Source: Mastigias papua
Taxonomy: Eukaryota; Cnidaria; Scyphozoa; Rhizostomeae; Mastigiidae
DNA length: 64,000 bases
Assembly: GCA_964019165.1 (NCBI GenBank)
Contig: OZ025279.1
Span: forward strand, 3,365,602-3,429,601
Direction: 5' to 3'
Shown here: positions 1-46,234 of the stretch, piece by piece
Layout: every line of letters starts with the position of its first letter
Numbering within the stretch: position 1 is the stretch's first letter
Program-made: the position numbers and the translations under genes
Notes under the pieces: model-generated
Database searches by the model: none
Told to the model about the DNA's origin: nothing
The model's input: only the letters and a program-made list of their open reading frames with translations

Positions 1-754
1 TTGTGGATACAAACCCTGATAGTAACATACTAATACTTATTCGGACAACATATTGATACATGTTCGGTCTGCGAATAAAACTTAGCTACAACTGAAATCA
101 AATGTCCAATTCACCATCGCTACCGTCAGCAAAACTGAATGACGCCATTGACTAGTACAAAGAGGACTTCACCTCTAAAAACATGACATCTGACTATGTT
201 GTTTTAGTTCCAATCATACATTACATCGGGGCCAAACTGAATCATGGAAGCAGTAGAGAAAGGTAGTAGCATCCTTGCATTGTTTTCACGGAACCTCAAA
301 TCATTCTTAGCTCTGACAGGTATTATGAAAACTTAATAATAGATTTCCAAAAAGACTATATGAAACAATCTATGATGCAGCATAAAGTTACTGCTCCATC
401 TAAAAGAAGTTCGTGTATCGCGTAGTCGTATATTGGACGCAAAAGACATGAACTGATTCGGTTAGAAAAAAGAGACAACTAAATTATGAGGCGATGAATC
501 TACAACACGAACTTCAATGGAATTAACATCGTCCTACATGATCACAAGCCAGTTATACACTAAGCCTACGTGCATAGAAAGCTTGATACGATAAATCATA
601 ATAAATATTTAGACTGATCATTGACTAATGACGTCCAGTAACTATGATGTAACATTTACATGACGTAATATATTTATGACGCAATATGTGTATGACGTAA
701 TATTTGACTCGCAACACGCGTAATAGTAGGCAATAGGATTGTGCGGGAGTTGTG
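1..754. other. 3' flank of the GPCR gene, no gene seen
   Basis: No coding region is supported here. The stretch lies downstream of the minus-strand GPCR and may contain its 3' UTR. The one notable signal is a cluster of TGACGTAA-like octamers at about 629-700, entered separately. Confidence 0.5.
629..700. promoter_or_regulatory. Cluster of CRE/ATF-like TGACG octamers
   Basis: Four TGACG-containing octamers sit within 72 bases: TGACGTCC at 629, TGACGTAA at 661, TGACGCAA at 677 and TGACGTAA at 693. The last three are spaced 16 bases apart and embedded in a repeated ATGACGTAATAT-like unit. TGACGTAA resembles a CREB/ATF site. Since the nearest gene ends at 755 on the minus strand, this would be a downstream or distal element, or simply a short tandem repeat. 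Function is inferred only. Confidence 0.3.
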
Positions 755-2257
755 TCATGTGGATCTATTCCTCATGCAAATAAAAAAAAGAGATCGAAAA
801 TGAACTTTGAATTGTTTACGGAGACTTTTTCTAGTGAAAAGAATTATCAAGGGATTAATTACAACATCAGAATTATTCAAAGCAGCTGTAATTGTCACTA
901 CCTCGATAGATAAAACATGCGATGTAAATGTTTCAATTAAACGGGATATGATGAAAGGCAGCCATGTCAATAGAAAAAGAAAAACCAGTAGTAAAGTTGA
1001 TAAAATCGAATTCCATCTCGCAATATCCAAAGCTAAATCATGATTTGAAAATCGACCATTGGGTAAGGACAAGACCTTCAGTCGTTTTTCTTTCGTAAGG
1101 TTAGAGAACTGATCTTGATCATTCATCATGTGAACTCTACCAATATCCCTAAAATTTGAATGATTTTGATTGTCAACAACACTGAAACACGTATTACTAG
1201 TAGCTGTTTTTCCTACTGCATTTCCAATATTCTCCTCTAATTCAAGGCTTTTTGTGACTTCATTAAGTTGCGGCGCATTACTGATAATCTCTTCTGGAGA
1301 ATAATTCTCAGACAGACTATTTTCAACAACAATATGTTCAGACTGATGAGTAGCACCTTCCTCTGCCCTTGGTTCCTTTTGTATATGAATGTCCAATTTA
1401 GTGTGCGATACTTCTTTCATACTTTCCAAAGACACAGAGGCACAAGTGCATTCACTAGGCGACGGCTGTGTTAGACAGTCAGCAACAACATTTGAGGACA
1501 CGGAAGTCTCACTGTGGGGAAGATCCGTTCCCTGTCCAACTTCCATCAGTTCGACAGTTTTAACAAGTGTCTTGACGAGTCCTAAACCTCTACCATTGCT
1601 TTCGATGTTCTGCCTTTTTCGGAGCTTTTCAGTCTTTATGTGGTGGTGTCTTGCCAAGATGAATACAAAAACGTTTGTAAAGAGCAGTATCAACGACGGA
1701 AGAATAAAATCCAGTGAAATAACTGGTACAATGAACGAAATGGATGCCCTTGACCAATCGAATAAACATGCGTTCCCAACTACTTTCTGATATGTTACCA
1801 AACCTGGTATAACTGTTGCTGGAAACACAGTTGTACTTGATTGAATGATGATAAAACAAGTTGAAAATATAAAAACATTTTTCCTGGAATACATAGAATA
1901 GTGATATGGCCAGCGGACTGCCCAGAATCTATCTAATGATAAAAGAACTAACGATAAAACTCTCAATACACTCAGTGAATAGACAAAAAATATCGCGGTC
2001 TTGCATTCTATAATATACTTGTTAGGACCAGCCTGAGGCAATTGAGCGACAAGGCAAACGAGATGGTATGCTCCTAAGCAAATGCATGCTACCACAGAAA
2101 CTGCAAGGAAGACAACTAGGTACCAGTTCGAAATCTTCCTGCGATCAGTCCTTGACGAAAAAAGTACTTTCAATAGCAAAGTGTTGAGTAAGAGCCCAGC
2201 TACTAACAATAACACATAGAACAATACCAAAGATACAACCAACGGTACTTCCAGCAT
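755..2257 (-). CDS. Class A (rhodopsin-like) G-protein-coupled receptor, single exon
   Basis: A 500-codon uninterrupted ORF encodes a seven-transmembrane receptor. Hydrophobic segments lie at about residues 6-32, 45-70, 86-108, 128-150, 173-202, 416-438 and 450-475. TM1 has N25. C85 at the head of TM3 can pair with C164 in the second extracellular loop. The DRY motif is D109-R110-F111, TM6 has TWLPF at 431-435, and TM7 has NPLII at 468-472 instead of NPxxY. The expected aspartate of TM2 is replaced within LAVSVV (V55). The third intracellular loop is very long (about 203-412) and Ser/Thr/Glu-rich. The N-terminus before TM1 is only a few residues, so either it is genuinely short, as in adenosine/melatonin-type receptors, or an upstream exon is missing. 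The ligand cannot be assigned. Intronless GPCRs of this kind are common in cnidarians and other invertebrates. The protein would act in the plasma membrane through G proteins. Confidence 0.85.
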   Translation of the reverse strand: MLEVPLVVSLVLFYVLLLVAGLLLNTLLLKVLFSSRTDRRKISNWYLVVFLAVSVVACICLGAYHLVCLVAQLPQAGPNKYIIECKTAIFFVYSLSVLRVLSLVLLSLDRFWAVRWPYHYSMYSRKNVFIFSTCFIIIQSSTTVFPATVIPGLVTYQKVVGNACLFDWSRASISFIVPVISLDFILPSLILLFTNVFVFILARHHHIKTEKLRKRQNIESNGRGLGLVKTLVKTVELMEVGQGTDLPHSETSVSSNVVADCLTQPSPSECTCASVSLESMKEVSHTKLDIHIQKEPRAEEGATHQSEHIVVENSLSENYSPEEIISNAPQLNEVTKSLELEENIGNAVGKTATSNTCFSVVDNQNHSNFRDIGRVHMMNDQDQFSNLTKEKRLKVLSLPNGRFSNHDLALDIARWNSILSTLLLVFLFLLTWLPFIISRLIETFTSHVLSIEVVTITAALNNSDVVINPLIILFTRKSLRKQFKVHFRSLFFICMRNRST

Positions 2258-4808
2258 CTTCTAACTCGGAAAACACTGCCGAAAGTAATTGACTCGCACG
2301 GCAAACGGTAATTCCTGTGTAATGAAACGATGGATATTCAACCGCTATTGTCAACAAGTTGGCTTTCCCCCTGACAACATAATATTATTTCAATAAGCTA
2401 CTGATAGATAAGAAATGCGTTTCAAATGCTAAGTGTTAACTTGCAAACAATCCTTCCTTGTGTAATTAAACGCTATGCCTGAGTTAAGCTGCACAAGACA
2501 ACAATATACTTCATTTACATATGACTGTCGGCCAAGCAGAACCAAGCATAATTAGTAAATCACTATTGTTTACATTGAACAGAGGTCTGCTGCAATGAAA
2601 TGACAGTAAAACAACAGAGATACAGGGCCTTTCAAAAATTCGTATAGGCGATTTCGACAACTACTGAATCATGAAATGCTAGATGTGGGAAAGTTGATAA
2701 TTTGAAATTAGCTTGGTTTAATACCGTTCTTCAACTGCACTCGCAATGGTAACTATAACAAAAAACTGGTCGCCAGCAACCCAGACTACTTAAAGAGAAG
2801 AAATTTTCGTGGAAAGAAATTTTCACAGGATTCATTTTTGCGAATTGCACTGACAACGCGAAATGAAATTCAGCGAAAATGAAGAAACATTGCTCGATTG
2901 CGAAAACAAATTCCGCGAACCTCAGAAGCCTCTGAACCACGAAAATAAATTCCACAAAGTTCTTCAAAAAATTCAGTGCACAGAACTTTTATGCATCTTT
3001 TTACAATCATCTAGTGAAATTTTTTATTGTAACTGTACCTGTTTTGAAAACTTTCCGGAAGCTCCATTTCGAAGTTCTTGGAGATGACTTACTTCGAGAA
3101 TTTTATTGTTCATAAAACATTTTCTGATCTTATATTCTGTCTCTTTCTTTGCCAAACTTTCCCAATGTCTGGAATGCGAAAATAAATCCCGCGAAATTCA
3201 ACGCTAATACTCTTTGGTGCCTAATAGACGTCCTCCCCGCTAATTAATTTTTTGAATTTTTTCCACCCAGAACATTCTTCTTCCAACCCCCCAGGCTATT
3301 AAATGTTTGAAATACAATCCACTCAAGACAAAGATCTAGAATTATATTTTTCGATAATTAAATTTGTCACTAGAATTATATTTTAGTTTTTCATTTTCAT
3401 TGACGTCATATCATATTTATTTCATATCATACACTTCATTGACGACATAGCATAGCACATTCAGGTTTCGCAATCTTCGTTTCAATAGAAACGAAAAAGA
3501 AATGAAAAAATCTTCCAACTCCCCGGCTATTCCATCCCACGTACTTATTACGGTCTGGAGATTTTTCCAACCCCCCGCTTATCCCAACCCCCCTTCTATA
3601 AGGCATCAAAGAATAGCCCAATTGCGAAAATTATTTTCACAAAATTCTCGGAATTCTGCACCCTTAAACCGCGAAAATTTCTTCCCGCAAAAAGGTCTTC
3701 CCCCCAAGGTAATCATAATATCAATGAAGACATAGGTCTCTTGAAAACTCATTAGAAACATACCACGAATAAGATAAATGTGACTTCTTAAGATAAAAAT
3801 ATATCTCTACAAAGGTAACTTTGATGGTAAGATATATTCAAAGCACCCAATACGTTACTACATACTAAAAATTCTTTTCTTCTCTTCTCCTCTTTAACGG
3901 TTTCAATACTCTTCAAACTAGCAAAAGATCAGTGGAAATCTGTTTCATACCTCAGGGAAGAATCAGTTCACAAGAAAAGCAAGATATCCATTCCAATTCC
4001 AGATTCCCGCTCAAAAGCTGAAAGGACCTTGGCAAAAGGGATGAAGATATTGCCAAATACAAATCTGTCAATGAATGATTCCATGTAAACATCACCTGTA
4101 ACTTCTGAGCAGCGTCAACACTGTATCTATACCACATATCCTTTTTATCTGTTAGCCAGTTCAAAGGGGAAGGCATGCATTCTTTTAGCAACTTTCACAT
4201 TAACTTCATCATCTCCCAGTTCCTGGACTTTTGCAAGCTTCCCAAAAAGTTGCTATTTCTTCCTTTCCTCTCAAGCCACCTTACATCCATTACAATCTAG
4301 TCTGGAGCTGAAATCGGCCGTGTCTGCGAGTTCAAGCCAAATTTTCAAGCCAAAACTTGCTTCAGCACAATACTCTGACAGCCTTCTGCCACCATCGTTC
4401 CAATACAAAAATCACAATGAATTCTGTTAAAACCATCTGCACAAGATAACGCATGACCATCAACATCAACAGCCAAGACTAAGAAATCCTTAGACCAAAA
4501 AATATGGTCTCTATGGCGATCTTTGAGTTAAGTGCAACCTCGTCAGCATCAATAAGTACAATGTGGGAAATAACACCAATGAAAATACATAAAAACTGAT
4601 TTTCCATGAATTACTGCTACTATTTTACAACTATCATCAATTTTTCATCCTTCCTCAAGTCACTGTACAATTCAGATGTTGAATCACCTCCGAATCAAAC
4701 AAATGTGCATCTGCTTCCTTTAGTCCAAATAAACTTTGCACCATCAACTTTCGACTTCACTTCTTGACTTCAGCCAATACGTTCGCTTTGTCCCACATAC
4801 GACATCAA
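2258..4808. other. Region between GPCR and first MITE; repeats, no supported gene
   Basis: No exon could be supported. 2790-3210 and 3480-3700 contain degenerate, repeat-like sequence with recurring CGCGAAAATAAATTCC-like words. On the minus strand, about 4150-4255 reads for some 30 codons like a fragment of a coding sequence, then breaks in every frame. It may be a decayed mobile-element gene, but I cannot name the family. Confidence 0.35.
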
Positions 4809-5638
4809 TACCGTCAACCCTCGAATAAGCCCCCGGGGGCTTATTTGCAAAAGTGAATTTTTGGGTGGGGGGGGCTTATTCGAGGGGAGGGCTTATTTCA
4901 AAGTCTGACATTTTCCTCAAAGGTTAACATAAAAAACGACATAATTTTCTCAAGGAACTAAATTTTCAGCTTCTACTTACAGAAGCTGATATCGTTAAAA
5001 GAGCTATAAAGTGTTGTATGAAGATTTAACAAACATTATAATGCTTCTATTATCACGAAAGTCACGTGTCTCTTTGCTTTTTTGCCTCCATTCAAAGGAA
5101 GTATTACTGTACAGCTATTGTCCTGTGAGGGCTTCTTGAAATATGATATTATTCTACAATTATGCTTCCCTCGAATAAGCCCCCATGGGGGCTTATTCGA
5201 GGGGGGCTTACACGTTTTTTTTATAAGACAAAAGTTTATAAAAAAATGAGGCTCAAATGGCCCAAAATCTTAAGAAAATCCTAAGAAAATCACAAGGCTC
5301 AAGTTCAAGAAAATGCTAAGAAAGTTACAGTTCATCTTCTTTGCATGCCAGAAATTGATATTGGCTCATTTTTGCGAACTCTCGTACAAAGATCGAGACT
5401 TATGGTGGCCCAACAAATACAGAATAGCCTGTTTCAGCCAGTTTTTTCCTGCAGAAGTTAAGAAAATCTTAAGAAAATCTCAGCCTTAAATTCGTGAAAA
5501 GTTAAGAAAATTGAGCCTCAGGAAAACAAGTGCTTTTCTTATAAAAAAAACGTGTATTTGCAAAAATGACTTTTTAGGTGGGGGCTTGTTAGAGGGGGGC
5601 TTATTCGGAGGTGGGGGCTTATTCGAGGATTTACGGTA
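4809..5638. mobile_element. MITE of the 'ACCGTAAATCCTCGAATAAGC' family, copy 1
   Basis: The element begins TACCGTCAACCCTCGAATAA and ends as the near-perfect inverted copy, TTATTCGAGGATTTACGGTA. Removing TA at each edge leaves TIRs flanked by a TA dinucleotide, the target duplication of Tc1/mariner/pogo elements. Inside each end are further GGGGGCTTATTCGAGG modules, and 5161-5216 is a separate palindromic block of the same module. No transposase is visible, so it is non-autonomous. Confidence 0.65.
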
Positions 5639-6551
5639 CTTCCATTCCTCGGACACCATTGTGCTGGCATCCCTTCATACCAATCTTATGTCGTCAAAGC
5701 CATCAGATGATGATCAGGCTTTCCAAATTCTATGGCAGTTTGTTTGTTGTACGCTGGCAAAGTCCACAGCAAATTGTGGGTTGATTGTTATCCATGTTTA
5801 TATATAGCCATACTCGTGAAAGAAGTTTCGAAGAAAATGCGTATAGCCCCAAGCCTTTGCTGATACAAATCACAGTCAAGGCCTAGCCTATCTTACTAAC
5901 AGAGGTACAGCCTACAAGGCAGCAGCTTAGAAAAGCTCCTTCACCTTTTCCATAAAACTGCAGGGGACCCACACAATGGTGTTGATTTACTCACCAATCA
6001 ATTGACTACAACACAAGTAATCAGGTCCACTGAGAGGGAGGTCAGGTGGTGCAGGGTGTTCAGGCCGACAACCTGAGGGGGCGCCAAAGCTATGAAATGA
6101 TTCTTTGGTGACTTTTAAATTTCACAATAACATCACCTGATCAGAGTCCCGTTTCTTCCATTTGCCACATACCACATTCAGGCTCATAGTGGGCCTGCAG
6201 ATAGTGCATGCTAATTATAGTTCTATCAGAACAACCTTAACATATTAGCATTGGATGAATTACTATATGGTTGCTATTGTCTATAGGAGCCTCCACCGCA
6301 TCGTTCTGAGAAACTATCAGGCATAATGTAAATTAAAAACAAAAGTACATCTTCAACATAAATTTATGAATATCCGTTAGTATTTCAACGAATAGTAGCA
6401 GTCATATGTAAATGTGCTTATCGAGCGAGTTTATTCTACCATTGGTATGATGTAATAAAACAACAATGAACAACAGGTAGAAGCATAATAATATCAGTAC
6501 ATAATTTGTTGATCTATGAAACATAGACTCGAATATAATTGATAAAATCAC
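5639..6551. other. Spacer below the last recognised USP24 exon
   Basis: If USP24 continues, its next exon (homologous to the human segment following residue about 1,490) should lie here or further left. I tested several AG...GT intervals, including those around 6,068-6,085 and 6,140-6,200, and none gave an in-frame homologous peptide. No other gene is visible. Confidence 0.4.
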
Positions 6552-42692
<36,141 letters not shown>

Positions 42693-44214
42693 GCTTTCAG
42701 CACGCTTATCCAGATTGCTACTTATACATTTTCAGCATACAGTGAAGAAAATATCTGCACAAAGGTAAAAATAAGTTAAGTTAGTAACTGTAATTTTCCA
42801 AAAGTGTAGATTCCCAGGCAACCATAAGGTTGTATATAAACAGTACAATGAGGCAATAAGAAATAATATTCCAAATAAAGAAACAACTGTATTGTGTATG
42901 ATTCTGTAACTTTCTAACTCTAATAAAACTCTTATGTTATTATTTCATACCTCTACAGAGTGGATGAAATGTCCATGGAAAAAGATTACAAGAATTAAGC
43001 AAAAATACATAACAAAGCACAAATATAAAACGAAGTAGTTTTATGTTGTTAACCATTATAATTTCAGTGAAAATCTGCCAAAAGTTATTTCAAAGGCATG
43101 TCCCTGTTGAAAGCAAAGGTCTTCATGCCAACCTCAAAAGCCACAAGCTAAACAGATAGTATGTGTTCAACTTGGTGCATAGCACACAATCTGCAATATT
43201 AGCTCCTAGTGATTCCTAAATGGTTACAAAATCAGGCATTGGAGTGGGGCACATGCTCAGCAATGTGAGCATCAACTCTGAGGCCATTAGTAGTGCACTA
43301 ACATAGCATGTTGTTTCCAACAATTGGACCCAACTGCCTTCCTATTCCTCATCTTCTCTACCAGGATAGAGTGGGATTAAACTATAAGTATGTATGAACA
43401 GCCAAATGAACTTGAGGAAAATGAGACCTCGTAGTGAACGAAAAAACAGCCAAAAAACTTTAGGCTTTCTTGGCTTACAGTCTTTTCCTTAATGCAATAC
43501 CAAATACTATTCTCTAAAATGCATAGGAAAAGAGCACTTATGAATATCCAACAATAAAGGTCTGAGGGGCCAAACCTAACCCTAGGTCTAGTGCGCCAAC
43601 TCAGAGATAGAGTAAGGCTCCAAGTGGTTTGGACAGAAAATTTGCAAGCTATGGCCTCTATCTGTCCAGCAGTTTAAAAAAAACTAGCCTAGGCTGCTAT
43701 TCTGTACAGTAACTAACCAAGACTTTTGAGGCAGGGTCCCGGCAAAACGCCTTCACTGGAAGTTGGCTGACATCGGCTTCAGCAACGCTTGTACATGAAA
43801 GTCAGTAAAGAAGACTAAAAGTGTAAGAAACCTCTCGCATGGATGATATGATATGCAAGAATTCCAAGCCTCGACTGTTGCTGCTGAATATGTTTAGGCG
43901 ATATCCTCCTACTACGTCGCCGCACTAAAGTGGAATAACTATGAGGCGCGCTCAAACTTTCTCCTCCGCATTCACGGCAAGAGAGTTCCCGTTCAATGCC
44001 TTTCCAAGAATTTGGAACAAACGTGTATGGTAGAGAATCCTGTTTGCTTTTTTTTGGGGGGGGGGGGGAGGTATAGCCCTAAACTTGTTTCATCGCTCAG
44101 CATCCAATAAAATATGAGAAACTCGCACCTTTCAGACTGGAAAATTTTACATCAGGCTTGCTTTACATACAAATGGTAAATCTTGCTTCTACATAGAGAG
44201 CTCATTGCGATCAT
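42693..44214. other. USP24 upstream region
   Basis: This is the 5' flank of the USP24 start codon. It probably contains the 5' UTR and promoter. 43,880-44,000 is richer in CpG than its surroundings and is a plausible initiation region, but no TATA box or non-coding exon can be fixed from sequence alone. No ORF here looks real. Confidence 0.4.
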
Positions 44215-44244
44215 AACCCTAACCCTAACCCTAACCCTAACCCT
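44215..44244. repeat. Interstitial telomere-type repeat (CCCTAA)5
   Basis: Five perfect AACCCT units occur in a row, the C-strand of the TTAGGG telomere repeat used by vertebrates, cnidarians and many other animals. It lies about 1.5 kb upstream of USP24 and close to the 3' end of LINE A. Confidence 0.95.
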
Positions 44245-44271
44245 AGTCCTATCAGCATCTGCCAGGTGCTC

Positions 44272-44297
44272 ATAATAATAATAATAGTAATAATATA
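44272..44297. repeat. (ATA)n microsatellite
   Basis: ATAATAATAATAGTAATAAT lies just beyond the 3' end of the LINE A coding sequence and may be its simple-repeat tail. Confidence 0.7.
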
Positions 44298-44405
44298 TCA
44301 CTATTTTTACAGGTTTACTTGGTCAGCAAAAAGCAGCTGCTATAAATCAAGGACCTGCGTCAAATAGAAAGTAGTAGAAACTGTAATTTACAATATAAAG
44401 GTTTC

Positions 44406-45111
44406 TTAAAAACTAAAATCAAAGTTATTACATCCCTTCTTGAATCTCACAAATGAGTTCTCATTTTTCAATTCAGGTGGCAATCTGTTGTATATTTTAA
44501 CATCTTGATAGCTAAACGTTTGTCGGGCCGTTTCTGTTCTTATGCGAGGGACAACGAGATTTGATTTATTGCCTCGAGTGTCTTTTTGATGATTCAGTCT
44601 TTTGAAATGATTCTCTAACATCCTGGGCGCAAGACCATTTAAACACTTGAAAGCCTCAATAGCACATCACTTATTTCAAACTAGATTAATGGATGGAAGG
44701 CTAGTTTTGCCATTATGACCATTGATAATTTTCGTTGCTCGATTTTGAAGTTTTTCGAGCTTAGATTTGTGTGAGTCTGAAATTCCAATGTTAATGTTGC
44801 TGCAGTATAAGATTATAGGTAGAATCATTATTTTACAGATGGTTTCAGCAGTTGAAGGGCTGATATTCATGCGCACTCTTGCAAGCAACTTGATTTTTGA
44901 AAACACTTTATATGCATTTTTTCAAATTGGCTTAACAGATTTAAGTATTTATCAAGTTGCATCCTTAGGTATTCGTACCTATCTGATTCGACAATCTTTT
45001 GATTATTCATCTTAATCTCGATTTCAGCGGCTTTTGCTAACTTCTGGTGGCTTCCGATGAGCACAAATGTTGCGTTGGATTTTTTAAGGTTTACTACCAG
45101 GTTATTTTTCA
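44406..45111 (-). pseudogene. LINE A, 3' part: reverse transcriptase end and C-terminal region (CR1-like)
   Basis: This is the downstream portion of a decayed non-LTR retrotransposon ORF2. 44867-45111 encodes the RT region after the active site (NNLVVNLKKSNATFVLIGSH), 44676-44906 the thumb segment (ILYCSNINIG...KLEKLQNRATKII), and 44406-44621 the C-terminus (TRGNKSNLVVPRIRTE...YNRLPPELKN). These join only through frameshifts. The LKKSxxTxxLIGS and LEKLQNRA motifs are typical of CR1/Jockey-group RTs. The upstream half lies at 48210-50990, separated by LINE B. Confidence 0.8.
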
Positions 45112-45123
45112 ACAAAGAAGCCA
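45112..45123. repeat. Target-site duplication of LINE B, left copy
   Basis: ACAAAGAAGCCA here matches 48198-48209 exactly. The two copies bracket LINE B. The last base is ambiguous with the ATC tail. Confidence 0.88.
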
Positions 45124-45132
45124 TCATCATCA

Positions 45133-46233
45133 TCATCTTGTATCCTGTCTGGTCCAGACATTGATTGCCTCATGAGTAAGCTTTTTCCATGCTTGTCTGT
45201 CATATGCACCCTGGATAAGAGTGGTTGGGATCTTAGCGAACTGTTGAAGATATGTTTGGCGTTGTCTACCTCGCGCTCTTTTTCCAGGTATCAATCCAGT
45301 TAGAGATAGATGCTCCAATTTCTCTTTTCTGATGACATGACCCAAGAATCTCATTTGCCTAATTTTAATCGATTTCAACAAACTTGTATGATGGCCAATT
45401 TGCCTGAGAACATTTTCATTTGACTTTTTTGCTCTCCATGAAATTCGTTGCATACGTCTAAAGCACCACATCTCGAACGCCTGAATTCGTGATTCCATGA
45501 CTTTGGATATATTCCATGTTTCTGAGCAGTAGGTAAAAATGGGATAAATGTAGCAATTGAGCACACGAAAGCGTGATTTGAATGACATATTTTTGTTACA
45601 GAGAATTGACTTCATTTTCTTGAAGGCTGATTTTGCTTGTCCGAGTCGTATGCTTATTTCTTTATCCTCTCGACAATTCCATGATAGCGTGCAGCCCAAA
45701 TATTTGAAATGTTCTACTTGTTTCAAACTCTTTCCATTCAAGTAAATATTACATTTGGGAGCATCACTATACACCTTTTTGGTGAAAATCATTACCTCTG
45801 TTTTCTTGCTGTTAATCTCCATTCCAAAATGTTTGCTTCTGATATCGAGTTCATCTATAAGCGTCTGTAAATCTTCTTCTGTATGTGCTAAAAGTACAGT
45901 ATCATCAGCATATCGTAAATTGTTGATGTTGTGTCCTCCAATAGATACCCCCTTTAAATCGTCTAGAGAGCGGATGATTATTTCACTATACATTGAAGAG
46001 AGATCTGGTGAAAGAATGCACCCCTGTCGAACACCACGTTTTATTGGAACCATTTCGCTAAGCTTAGAGTTGACACGTATTGCGGCATATTGTTGATAGT
46101 ACAATGTCTGTATTAAACGAAGATCTTTGTCATCTAGGCTAAGATCATCCAAGAAGTGCATCATTTCGTTATGTTCTATTCTATCAAAAGCTTTAGTGTA
46201 GTCCACAAAACACATGTAAATGTCTTTTTGCAT
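45133..46233 (-). CDS. LINE B ORF, second part: RT palm/thumb and C-terminus
   Basis: 366 codons continue the RT in another frame. CFVDYTKAFDRIEHNEM at 8-24 holds the first catalytic Asp, RQGCILSPDL follows near 69-78, and YADD lies at 108-111. After the thumb comes a C-terminal region with IRQMRFLGHVIRK and GKRARGRQRQTYLQQF, as in LINE C. Homology to LINE C crosses the frame break with nothing missing, so parts one and two are one gene broken by a single-base indel. Confidence 0.85.
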   Translation of the reverse strand: MQKDIYMCFVDYTKAFDRIEHNEMMHFLDDLSLDDKDLRLIQTLYYQQYAAIRVNSKLSEMVPIKRGVRQGCILSPDLSSMYSEIIIRSLDDLKGVSIGGHNINNLRYADDTVLLAHTEEDLQTLIDELDIRSKHFGMEINSKKTEVMIFTKKVYSDAPKCNIYLNGKSLKQVEHFKYLGCTLSWNCREDKEISIRLGQAKSAFKKMKSILCNKNMSFKSRFRVLNCYIYPIFTYCSETWNISKVMESRIQAFEMWCFRRMQRISWRAKKSNENVLRQIGHHTSLLKSIKIRQMRFLGHVIRKEKLEHLSLTGLIPGKRARGRQRQTYLQQFAKIPTTLIQGAYDRQAWKKLTHEAINVWTRQDTR

Positions 46234-46234
46234 T

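Noticed and set aside
45755..46096. Plus-strand ORFs opposite the LINE ORFs (also 46.5, 61.6-62.9 kb)
   Set aside because: Shadows of the minus-strand endonuclease/RT genes in other frames.
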